Positions 1-8,233 of a DNA stretch of 64,000 nt are shown here, in pieces; the stretch's first letter is position 1; every line of letters starts with the position of its first letter. The DNA is from DASYKS01 sp035995205. GTDB taxonomy: Bacteria; Acidobacteriota; Thermoanaerobaculia; Multivoradales; UBA5704. The position numbers were made by a program, and so were the translations under genes. Where the stretch lies: contig DASYKS010000090.1 of the NCBI GenBank assembly GCA_035995205.1, forward strand, positions 62,001-126,000, given 5' to 3'. The notes below the pieces were generated by a model. The model ran no database searches and was not told the origin of the DNA. It worked only from the letters and a program-made list of their open reading frames with translations.

Positions 1-3000
1 AGAGGATCGCGCCGCGGCGGAGGCCGGCCGACTGTTCGGCGCGGCGGCGCGCCGGCCGTTCGATCTCGTCCGCGGTCCGCTGCTGCGCACGCTGCTCGTG
101 CGCCTCGCGGCGGAGCGCTCGCGGCTCGCGTTGGTGGTCCACCATCTGGTCGCGGACGGCGTCTCGCTCGCGATCGTCGAGCGCGAGCTGTCCGAGCTGT
201 ATGTCGCGGCGCGGGAGCGGCGCGCGCCCCGGCTCGCCGAGCTGCCGTTCCGGTACGCCGACTTCGCGGCCTGGCAGCGCGACGGCGAAGCGGAGATCCC
301 GCGGCCGATCGACGCGGAGGATACCGAGCGCGAGGTCGAGTTCTGGCGCGCGGAGCTTCAGCACTTGCCGCCGCTGCTGCTGCCGTGGGATCGCGAGCCC
401 GCCGCGGAGCCCCGGCGCCATCGCGGGCGGGCGCGCACCTTCGCGCCCCGTCCGGGGTTGTCCGAGGCGGTCGCGGCTCTCGCCGCGCGCGCCGGGACGA
501 CCCCGTTCGTCGCGCTGCTCGCGGGCTTCGCGGCGGCGCTCGCGCGCTGGTCCGGCCAGACCGATTTCGGGTTGGGCGTGCCCGAGGCGGGGCGCCGATG
601 GCCGGAGGTCGAAGGGCTGGTGGGGCTGTTCGTCAACACCCTGGTGGTGCGGGTCGATGCCGGCGGCAATCCTGATGGCATCGAGCTCGCGACGCGTCTT
701 GCCGCGCGCTTGAAAGGCGCGCTCGCGCACGCCGCGACGCCGTTTGCCCGGCTGGTCGAGGTGTTGGCGCCGGAGCGCGACCTCGCCCGCGGCCCCTGGT
801 TCCAGGCGATGGTGGCGGCCCGGCCGACGGTCGGCCGCGGCCTGGAGCTGCCGGGAGTGGCGCTCGCCCCCTTGTCGATAGAGACCGGCAGCGCGAAGTT
901 CGAGCTGACCCTGCTCGCCGCCACGGCGCCGGGTCTGGAGGACGATTTCGCCACGATCGAATACGACGCCGACCTGTTCGACGAGGCGACGGTCGATCGT
1001 CTGGAGCGCTGGCTCGAAGCGGCCTGGCCGGCGTGGAGCGAGCAGCCCGCACGACGGTTGTCGGAGCTGCCGCCGCTCGCGCGCGCCGAAGGGGCGCAGG
1101 TGGTGCGGCGGTCGGTCGGCCGGCCGGCCGGAGAGCCGGACCGCGGGGCGTCTCACACGCTCGAAACGGAGATCGCCGCGATCTGGGCCGATTTCCTCGA
1201 CCTCCCGCGGGTGGCCAGGGACGACGACTTCTTCGTGCTCGGCGGCCACTCGCTGCTCGCGGCGCGCTTGATCTACCGCCTGCGCGAGGCGCTCGAAGTC
1301 GAGCTGCCGGTGGCGGCGCTGTTCGAGGCGCCGACCGTCGCCGGTCTCGCCCGCCGGGTCGAGGAGATGCGGCGCGCGGGCTCTGCCGCCCCGCTCGGCG
1401 CGCCGCCGATTCCGCGGGCGGATCGGGCGCGGCCGATTCCGTTGTCGTTCGCCCAGGAACGGCTCTGGTTCATCGAGCAGCTGGAAGGTCCGAGCGCGCT
1501 TTACCACATCCCGGCGGCGTTCTCGGTTACGGGTCCGCTCGATCTCGCCGCGCTCGGCCAGGCGCTGGACGGGATCTGGTCGCGCCATGAAGCGCTACGG
1601 GCGCGGATCGTCGATTCCGAGCTTGGGCCGGTACAGAGCTTCGCGGCCCCGGGCCGGGCGCCGCGGTTCGAGATCGACCTGTCGAGTCTCGCGGCGTCGC
1701 AAGAGCGACCGGCGGAGGAATCGGCCCGATTGCAGAGCGCCGCGGGGCGCCGGCCGTTCGACTTGGAAAACGGGCCGCTCCTGCGCACGCTGGTGATCCG
1801 GCACGGCGACCGCCGTTTCGATCTGGTGCTGGTGCTTCACCATCTGGTGGCGGACGGGGTGTCGCTCAGGAACGTCGAGCGCGAGCTCTCGGCGTTCTAT
1901 ACCAGCGCTCTGGGCCTGCCGGCCTCGCCTCTCGTGCCGCTCGCCTTGCAGCATGCCGACGTCGCGGTCTGGCAGCGCGGCCGAGCGACGGCGGAATGGC
2001 TGGCGCCGCTAATCGCCGTCCAGGTGGCGGAGCTGGCCGCCGACGACGGCGCCGCGATCGAGCCGTTGGCGTTGCCTACCGATCGGCCGCGCTCAGGCGT
2101 TGCGCGCCATCGCGGAGCGAGCCTCGCGCTCGCGCCCTACCTGGACGGCGCGGATGCCGCCCGGGCGCTCGAACGTTTGACCGGCCGCTTCGGCACCACC
2201 GCGTTCCAGGCCTGGTTCGCCGCGTTCGGCGCGCTGCTCTGCCGCCTCTCCGGCCGCGAGATGCTCGCGATCGGCTTGCCGGTCGCCGGTCGGACGGTGG
2301 AGACCGAGGCGCTGGTCGGCCTGTTCGCCGACACGCGGGTGGCGCGGGCTGGCCTGCCCGGCGATCCCTCCGTCGCGGACCTGTTGGCCACGAGCCGCGC
2401 CCGCCTGGTGGCGACCGAAGCGCGGGGCGAGGTGCCGTTCGAGCGCCTGGTCGAGGCGCTCGCTCCGGCGCGGGAGCGGTCGGTGGCGCCGCTGTTCCAG
2501 GTGGCTTTGGTCTCCCGCCCGACGACCGGCCTCGGTCTCCATCTGCCCGGGCTCGACCTTCGGCCAACGGCTCTCGCGATCGATACCGCGAAATGGGACC
2601 TGACGCTGTACGTCGACCCGCAGGCGCGCGCGGGCGCCGCCGCCGGGATCGAGTACGACGCGGATCTGTTCGATCCGGCGACGATCGGCCGGTGGCTGGG
2701 CCAGCTCGGGCGTCTGCTGGCGGACATGGGCGCGCGTCCGGCGGCGCGGTTTTCGGATCTCCATCTGTTCTCGGCCGCCGAGCGGGCGGAGCTGCTCGCC
2801 GCCGCGGCCGGTCCGCAGCGCCGGGCGGTGCCGGCGGAAGCGACTCAGCTGGACGACCTGGTGGCCCATTGGGAGGCGGCGACGCCCGAGGCGCTCGCGG
2901 TGGCGGATCCGAGCGGACGCCTGACCTACGGCGAGCTGGGCGCGCGGGCGAATCGCCTGGCCTGGCGGCTGCGCGACCTGGGTGTCGCGGAGGAGTCCCG

Positions 3001-6000
3001 GGTCGCGGTCTGCCTGGACCGTTCGGCTGATCTGATCGTGGCGGAGCTTGCCGCGCTGCGCGCCGGCGCGGCTTACGCGCCGATCGACCCGGCCTATCCG
3101 GAAGCGCGACGGGGCGACATGGTGGCGTTGTCGGGGGCGGCGGCGGTGGTGACGCTGTCGCATTTGGCCGGCCCCTGGTGCGGTGAGGCGGTGGTCCTGG
3201 CGCTCGACGCGGAGCCGGATCTCGCCGGTACCCTGCCGTCGACCGCGCCGCCGCGGCGGAAGAATCCGGAGGGCCTTGCGTACGCGATCTTCACCTCGGG
3301 CTCGATGGGTACGCCGAAAGGCGTGGCGATGAGCCACCGCGGCGCGTTGCACATCGTGTCGTGGCATCTGGAACGGTTCGGTTGGACGCCGGTCGACCGC
3401 GGCTCGCAGGTTTCGGGACCGAGCTTCGACGCGGCGGTGATCGAAATCTGGCCGGCGCTCGCTTCCGGCGCGAGCCTGCACGTGCCCGCGGCGGAGACCC
3501 GGCTCTCGGCGCCGGATCTGTTGACCTGGTTCGCCCGCGAGCGGTTGACCATCGCCTGGTCGCCGGGGCCGCTGGTGGAGCTGTTCGCCGGTGAGGCACA
3601 GCCGGCGGGGCTCCTGCTGCGCTTCTTGCAGACCGGCGGCGATCGCCTGTTGCACGGCGCTCCGGCCGGCGCGCCGTACGTGCTGTGCAACCAGTACGGC
3701 CCGGCCGAGAGCGCGGTGATCACGACCCAGGGCGAGTCGGCGGCGCAAGACGGCGAGGCGGGTGCCGTGCCGTCGATCGGCCGGCCGATCTCGGGGGTAC
3801 GCGCCTACGTGCTGGACCGCTGGCAGGGTCTCGCGTCGCGGGGCTCAAGCGGCGAGCTGGGGGTGGCGGGCGAGGGCCTCGCCCGCGGCTACCTCTCCGA
3901 CCCGGCCCAGACGGCGGAGCGTTTCGTGCCCGATCCCTTCTCGGGCGAGCCGGGCGGGCGAATGTACCGGACCGGCGACCGGGTGCGCCAACGGCCGGAC
4001 GGCGCGCTCGATTTCCGCGGCCGGATCGACCGCCAGATCAAGATCCGCGGCCAACGGATCGAGCTGGGCGAGATCGAAGCGGCGCTCTCCGCGCTGCCGG
4101 GCGTGCGCGAGGCGGCGGTGTTGGTTCAAGAGGAAATGATGCATGAAGGCGGCGCGGTGGACCGCCGCCTGGTGGCGTTCCTGGTGCTGGAGCCGGGGGC
4201 CGGCCACGCGGATCGCGAGTTGATCGAGGCGTTGCGCCACCGGCTCGCCGAGGCGATGGTGCCGAAGAGCTTCGTCCGCCTCGCGGCCCTGCCGATGACC
4301 GCCAACGGCAAGGTCGACCGCCGGGCGCTGGCGCGGCTCGCGCCGGGCGCGGCGTCGCCGGAAGCCGCGGTCGTGGGGGAGGGGCCGCGCGGCGAGATCG
4401 AGGGCGAGGTGGCCGCGATCTGGGCCGATCTGCTCGGCCGGCGGCAGCTCGGGCGCGACGACAGCTTCTTCGATCTCGGCGGCCATTCGCTGCTCGCGAC
4501 CCGGGCGGCGCAGCGGCTCCGCCAGTCGTTCGGCATCGAGCTGCCGCTCGCCGTGCTGTTCGACGAGCCGACGCTCGCCGGGCTCGCGCATTGGATCGCC
4601 GAAGCGGTGGATGCCGGCGCGCCCTCTGCCACCGCCGCATTCGCCCGGCCGATCCCGCGCGCGAATCGTGGCCGGCCGCTGCCATTGTCGTTCGCGCAGG
4701 AAAGGCTCTGGCTGCTCGACCGGTTCGAGCCGGAGAGCGCGACCTATACGATCCCCGCGGCGATCGCGCTGTCGGGCGAGTTGGCGGTTGGAGCTCTGCG
4801 CGAAGCGGTCGCCCGGCTCGCCCTGCGGCACGAGAGCCTGCGCACCACGTTCGCGCTCGCGGGCGACGCGCCGGTGCAGCGGATCGCGCCCAAGGGAGAC
4901 CTCGCGCTGCCGCTGGTCGATCTCGGCGGTCTGGCCGCGGTGCCGCGCCCGGTCGAGCGCCAGCGGCTCTACGAGCGGCTCGCGGCGCTGCCGTTCGATC
5001 TCACCCGAGGGCCGCTCGCGCGCTTTCTTTTGGTGGCGGAGACGGCGCCCAGGGCGATTTCGGTTGCCTCCACGCTCCATCGGGCGCCTTCGGCAGCGGC
5101 CAGTCGCTGCGGGACAACCGAAATCGCCTCGTTGGCGCCGGTCGCCGCCGAGCACGCGCTGCTGTTCGCGCTCCATCATTCGATCGCCGACGGCTGGTCG
5201 ATCGGCGTCCTGGTGCGCGACCTCGCCGCGTTGTACGCCGCGGCGGCGGCGGGAAGGGCGCCGAATCTCCCGGAGCTGCCGATCCAGGTCGCCGACCATG
5301 CCGCCTGGCAGCGCGGCGAGCTGGCCGGAGAGGGCCTCGCGCACCGCCTCGCGCACTGGCGCGAGCGTCTCGGCGGGGCGCCGCCGGCCCTGGAGCTGCC
5401 GCTCGACCGGCAGCGTCCGGCCTTGCGCTCGTTCTCCGGCGCCGCCGCGACGCTGGTGCTCGCGCCCGAGCTGGCGGACGGCGTGCGCCGGCTCGCGCGC
5501 TCCGGAGGTGCCACGCTGTTCATGACCCTGCTCGCCGCCTGGGCGCACCATCTGGGGCGCCTCGCCGGCCAGGACGACGTGGTGATCGGCACGCCGGCCG
5601 CGGAGCGCGACCGGCCGGAGCTGGAACCGCTGATCGGGATGTTCCTGAACACCCTCGTGCTGCGGCTCGGGGCCGGCATCACGACCGCCACGGTCGCCGA
5701 AGGTGCCGCGCTCGAAGCCGCGCCGAGCTTCCGCGAGCTGATCGTCGCCGCGCGCGCCCGGGTGCTCGACGCGTTCGCCCACGAGGTGCCGTTCGAGCGC
5801 CTGCTCGACGAGATCAACCCGGTGCGAGATCTGTCGCGGACGCCGCTGTTCCAGGCGTTCTTCAACATGGTCAACCTGCCGGAGGTGAGGCTCGCGGTCG
5901 AAGGGCTCACGATCGCCCCGCTCGCGGCGCCCGAGGCGTCGGCGAAATTCGACCTCACGGTCTACGCCGCCGAGGCGGAGCGCGAGATCCGCTTGACCTT

Positions 6001-8233
6001 CGTCTACAACTCCGACCTGTTCGAGCCGGCGCGGATCGCCGCGATGCTCGATCAATACCGGGAGCTGCTCGCCCAGGCGGTGGCGGAACCCGACCGGCCG
6101 GCGGCCGAGCTGTCGCTGGTCTCGCGTGCGGCGGCGGCGCTGCTGCCCGATCCGCGCCGGCCGCTCTCGGCCGCCTGGGTCGGCTCGGTGCCGGCGCGCT
6201 TCGCCGCCTGGGCCGAACGCGCCCCCGAGCGCCTGGCGGTCGAGGACCCGGAGGAGAGCTTCACCTACGGCGAGATGCTCGCGCGCGTCCGGCGGCTGGC
6301 GCGGCGACTCGGCCGCGACGGGGTGAGGAAGGGCGACGTGGTGGCGATCCTCGGCCACCGTTCGGCGCGCTTGGCTTGGGCGGTGCTCGGCGTGCTCGAA
6401 GCGGGCGCGGCGTTCACCATCCTCGATCCGGCGCATCCGCCGGCCCGCCTGGTCGACACCCTGCGTCTGGCCCGGCCGCGCGGCTTCATCGCGCTCGAAG
6501 CGGCCGGTCCGGCGGCGCCGGAGATCGAGGCCTGCCTCGACGAGTTGGACGTGACCGGCCGTCTTCTCCTGCCCGCGGCGGGATCGGGCCACGAGGACCC
6601 GGCCGCGGGCGAGCCGGAGCTGCCGGCCGGCGTCGAGATCGGTCCCGACGATCTCGCCTACCTGTCGTTCACCTCGGGCTCGACCGGCGTGCCGAAGGGA
6701 ATCCTCGGCCGCCACGGACCGCTGTCGCACTTCGTGCCCTGGCAGGAGCGCCGGTTCGGTTTTGGTCCCGACGATCGCTACACCCTGCTCTCGGGGCTCG
6801 CGCACGACCCGTTGCAGCGCGATCTGTTCACGCCTTTGCAGACCGGAGCGGCGGTGGTGGCGCCATTACCGGCGGACATTGCGGTGCCCGGACGGCTCGC
6901 CGCCTGGCTGCGAGATGCGCGGATCACGGTCGCGCACCTCACGCCGGCGATGGGGCAGATCCTGTGCGAGCTGAAGGCCGGCGAGCCCGCGCCGCTCGCG
7001 CCCGATCTGCGCTGGGCGTTCTTCGTCGGCGACGTGCTGACCCGGCGTGACGTGGCGCGGCTTCTGGCGCTCGCGCCCAACGTCCAGGTGGTCAACTACT
7101 ACGGCTCGACCGAGACCCAGCGCGCGGTCGGTTACCACCTGGTGGCGGAGCCGGAGCAGGCGGCGGGCGACCTGGGCCTCCGGATCGCGAAACAGAGCCT
7201 GCCGCTCGGCCGCGGCATCGAGGACGTCCAGCTCCTGGTGGTCAACGGCGCGGGCGCGCTCGCGGGCGTCGGAGAGGTGGGCGAGATCCTGGTCCGCAGC
7301 CCGCACCTGGCCGCCGGCTACCTGGGCGACGAGGCGGGGACGGCGGCGCGTTTCACCGCCAATCCGCTGGGTTCCTCAGGTGAGTTGGAGACGGTTTCGT
7401 TTGCCCCGCAGCGACTGGCTGCTGCCGAAGGCGCCCGAAGGAGCGAGGAGGCAAACGAAATCGCCTCCAACTCCGCGAGCGTAGATCGGGTCTACCGCAC
7501 CGGCGACCTCGGCCGTTATCTGCCCGACGGCGAGGTCGAGTTTGCCGGGCGGGCCGACGTTCAGGTTAAGATCCGCGGCTTCCGCATCGAGCCGGGCGAG
7601 ATCGAAGCCCTGCTGGGTCGCCACCCTGCGGTCCGCGAATGTGTCGTGGTGGCGCGCGAGCGGCAGAGCTTAGGGGGCGCGAGCGGGGAAAAGCGCCTGA
7701 TCGCCTACGTGGTCCTCGAAACGTCCGCAACGACCGCCGAACTGCGCAGTTTCCTCAAAAACAGGTTGCCGGAGCACATGGTGCCGGCCGTGTTCGCCAT
7801 CTTGGAGAAGCTACCGGTGAATCCCAACGGAAAGGTCGATCGGAAGGCTTTGCCCGAGCCGGTCGAAGAAGCACGGACGGGTGCGTTCGCCGCGCCGCAG
7901 ACCGAGATCGAGCGGACGCTCGCGGCGATCCTGCGCGAGGTGCTCGGAGTCGAGAAGGTCGGCAAGGACGACAACTTCTTCGAGCTGGGCGGCAACTCGC
8001 TACAAATGGTGAAGGTGCATGCGCGGGTCCAGGAGACCTTCGGCACCGATCTGCAGGTGGTCCAACTGTTTACCCATCCGACGGTGGCGGCGCTCGCGGC
8101 GTTCCTCTCCCAAGGGGAGGCCGCGCCGCGGCCGGCGGCGGTGGTCGAGGATCGAAGCGAAAAGCTCGCCACCGGACGCGATCGATTGAAGCGCCGGCTG
8201 GTGCAACGCAAAGCGGAAGAGGAGCAGGGATGA
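1..8233 (+). CDS. Non-ribosomal peptide synthetase, 5'-truncated by window edge: [C]-T / C-A-T / C-A-T
   Basis: The frame is open to the window edge (codons from base 2), and conserved condensation sequence lies upstream of the first internal start, so the N-terminus is missing. Domains seen: partial C (HHLVADG near 139-160), T1 (GGHSL near 1240) with no A domain before it, C2 (HHLVADG near 1837-1857), A1 (about 2850-4330), T2 (GGHSL near 4480), C3 (about 4660-6110, HHSIADG near 5173), A2 (about 6180-7850) and T3 (GGNSL near 7988). Hand-read codes: A1 DAIWQGQVIK, which I cannot assign; A2 DPRHFVYRAK, with an SGLAHDPLQRD core and STETQRAV, which closely resembles alpha-aminoadipate reductase (Lys2-type) adenylation domains. 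Two in-frame palindromic insertions sit in C3 and A2. A basic tail (KRRLVQRKAEEEQG) may dock to the following PKS. Its TGA overlaps the next ATG. Family certain; substrates uncertain. Confidence 0.95.
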   Translation, partial: EDRAAAEAGRLFGAAARRPFDLVRGPLLRTLLVRLAAERSRLALVVHHLVADGVSLAIVERELSELYVAARERRAPRLAELPFRYADFAAWQRDGEAEIPRPIDAEDTEREVEFWRAELQHLPPLLLPWDREPAAEPRRHRGRARTFAPRPGLSEAVAALAARAGTTPFVALLAGFAAALARWSGQTDFGLGVPEAGRRWPEVEGLVGLFVNTLVVRVDAGGNPDGIELATRLAARLKGALAHAATPFARLVEVLAPERDLARGPWFQAMVAARPTVGRGLELPGVALAPLSIETGSAKFELTLLAATAPGLEDDFATIEYDADLFDEATVDRLERWLEAAWPAWSEQPARRLSELPPLARAEGAQVVRRSVGRPAGEPDRGASHTLETEIAAIWADFLDLPRVARDDDFFVLGGHSLLAARLIYRLREALEVELPVAALFEAPTVAGLARRVEEMRRAGSAAPLGAPPIPRADRARPIPLSFAQERLWFIEQLEGPSALYHIPAAFSVTGPLDLAALGQALDGIWSRHEALRARIVDSELGPVQSFAAPGRAPRFEIDLSSLAASQERPAEESARLQSAAGRRPFDLENGPLLRTLVIRHGDRRFDLVLVLHHLVADGVSLRNVERELSAFYTSALGLPASPLVPLALQHADVAVWQRGRATAEWLAPLIAVQVAELAADDGAAIEPLALPTDRPRSGVARHRGASLALAPYLDGADAARALERLTGRFGTTAFQAWFAAFGALLCRLSGREMLAIGLPVAGRTVETEALVGLFADTRVARAGLPGDPSVADLLATSRARLVATEARGEVPFERLVEALAPARERSVAPLFQVALVSRPTTGLGLHLPGLDLRPTALAIDTAKWDLTLYVDPQARAGAAAGIEYDADLFDPATIGRWLGQLGRLLADMGARPAARFSDLHLFSAAERAELLAAAAGPQRRAVPAEATQLDDLVAHWEAATPEALAVADPSGRLTYGELGARANRLAWRLRDLGVAEESRVAVCLDRSADLIVAELAALRAGAAYAPIDPAYPEARRGDMVALSGAAAVVTLSHLAGPWCGEAVVLALDAEPDLAGTLPSTAPPRRKNPEGLAYAIFTSGSMGTPKGVAMSHRGALHIVSWHLERFGWTPVDRGSQVSGPSFDAAVIEIWPALASGASLHVPAAETRLSAPDLLTWFARERLTIAWSPGPLVELFAGEAQPAGLLLRFLQTGGDRLLHGAPAGAPYVLCNQYGPAESAVITTQGESAAQDGEAGAVPSIGRPISGVRAYVLDRWQGLASRGSSGELGVAGEGLARGYLSDPAQTAERFVPDPFSGEPGGRMYRTGDRVRQRPDGALDFRGRIDRQIKIRGQRIELGEIEAALSALPGVREAAVLVQEEMMHEGGAVDRRLVAFLVLEPGAGHADRELIEALRHRLAEAMVPKSFVRLAALPMTANGKVDRRALARLAPGAASPEAAVVGEGPRGEIEGEVAAIWADLLGRRQLGRDDSFFDLGGHSLLATRAAQRLRQSFGIELPLAVLFDEPTLAGLAHWIAEAVDAGAPSATAAFARPIPRANRGRPLPLSFAQERLWLLDRFEPESATYTIPAAIALSGELAVGALREAVARLALRHESLRTTFALAGDAPVQRIAPKGDLALPLVDLGGLAAVPRPVERQRLYERLAALPFDLTRGPLARFLLVAETAPRAISVASTLHRAPSAAASRCGTTEIASLAPVAAEHALLFALHHSIADGWSIGVLVRDLAALYAAAAAGRAPNLPELPIQVADHAAWQRGELAGEGLAHRLAHWRERLGGAPPALELPLDRQRPALRSFSGAAATLVLAPELADGVRRLARSGGATLFMTLLAAWAHHLGRLAGQDDVVIGTPAAERDRPELEPLIGMFLNTLVLRLGAGITTATVAEGAALEAAPSFRELIVAARARVLDAFAHEVPFERLLDEINPVRDLSRTPLFQAFFNMVNLPEVRLAVEGLTIAPLAAPEASAKFDLTVYAAEAEREIRLTFVYNSDLFEPARIAAMLDQYRELLAQAVAEPDRPAAELSLVSRAAAALLPDPRRPLSAAWVGSVPARFAAWAERAPERLAVEDPEESFTYGEMLARVRRLARRLGRDGVRKGDVVAILGHRSARLAWAVLGVLEAGAAFTILDPAHPPARLVDTLRLARPRGFIALEAAGPAAPEIEACLDELDVTGRLLLPAAGSGHEDPAAGEPELPAGVEIGPDDLAYLSFTSGSTGVPKGILGRHGPLSHFVPWQERRFGFGPDDRYTLLSGLAHDPLQRDLFTPLQTGAAVVAPLPADIAVPGRLAAWLRDARITVAHLTPAMGQILCELKAGEPAPLAPDLRWAFFVGDVLTRRDVARLLALAPNVQVVNYYGSTETQRAVGYHLVAEPEQAAGDLGLRIAKQSLPLGRGIEDVQLLVVNGAGALAGVGEVGEILVRSPHLAAGYLGDEAGTAARFTANPLGSSGELETVSFAPQRLAAAEGARRSEEANEIASNSASVDRVYRTGDLGRYLPDGEVEFAGRADVQVKIRGFRIEPGEIEALLGRHPAVRECVVVARERQSLGGASGEKRLIAYVVLETSATTAELRSFLKNRLPEHMVPAVFAILEKLPVNPNGKVDRKALPEPVEEARTGAFAAPQTEIERTLAAILREVLGVEKVGKDDNFFELGGNSLQMVKVHARVQETFGTDLQVVQLFTHPTVAALAAFLSQGEAAPRPAAVVEDRSEKLATGRDRLKRRLVQRKAEEEQG
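5053..5128. repeat. Palindromic MITE-like element, copy 1, inserted in frame in an NRPS C domain
   Basis: The ends are a perfect 14-bp inverted repeat, GGCGATTTCGGTTG at 5053-5066 and its complement at 5115-5128. Its reverse complement matches copy 2 (7384-7471) along the whole length, including the core CTGCCGAAGGCGCCCG. It encodes about 30 residues not found in the other C domains here, placed just before the HHSIADG strand, and the reading frame is kept. Confidence 0.85.
7384..7471. repeat. Palindromic MITE-like element, copy 2, inserted in frame in an NRPS A domain
   Basis: The terminal inverted repeat is 22 bp with 20 matches (7384-7405 against 7450-7471). The orientation is opposite to copy 1. 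It encodes about 30 extra residues between NPLGSSG and RVYRTGD, a loop upstream of core motif A7 where the other adenylation domains in the window have only a few residues. No stop codon or frame change is introduced. Confidence 0.85.

Noticed and set aside
98..100. First internal start as the beginning of the first synthetase
   Set aside because: Conserved condensation-domain sequence (RPFDLVRGPLLRTLLV) lies in frame upstream, so the gene starts outside the window.
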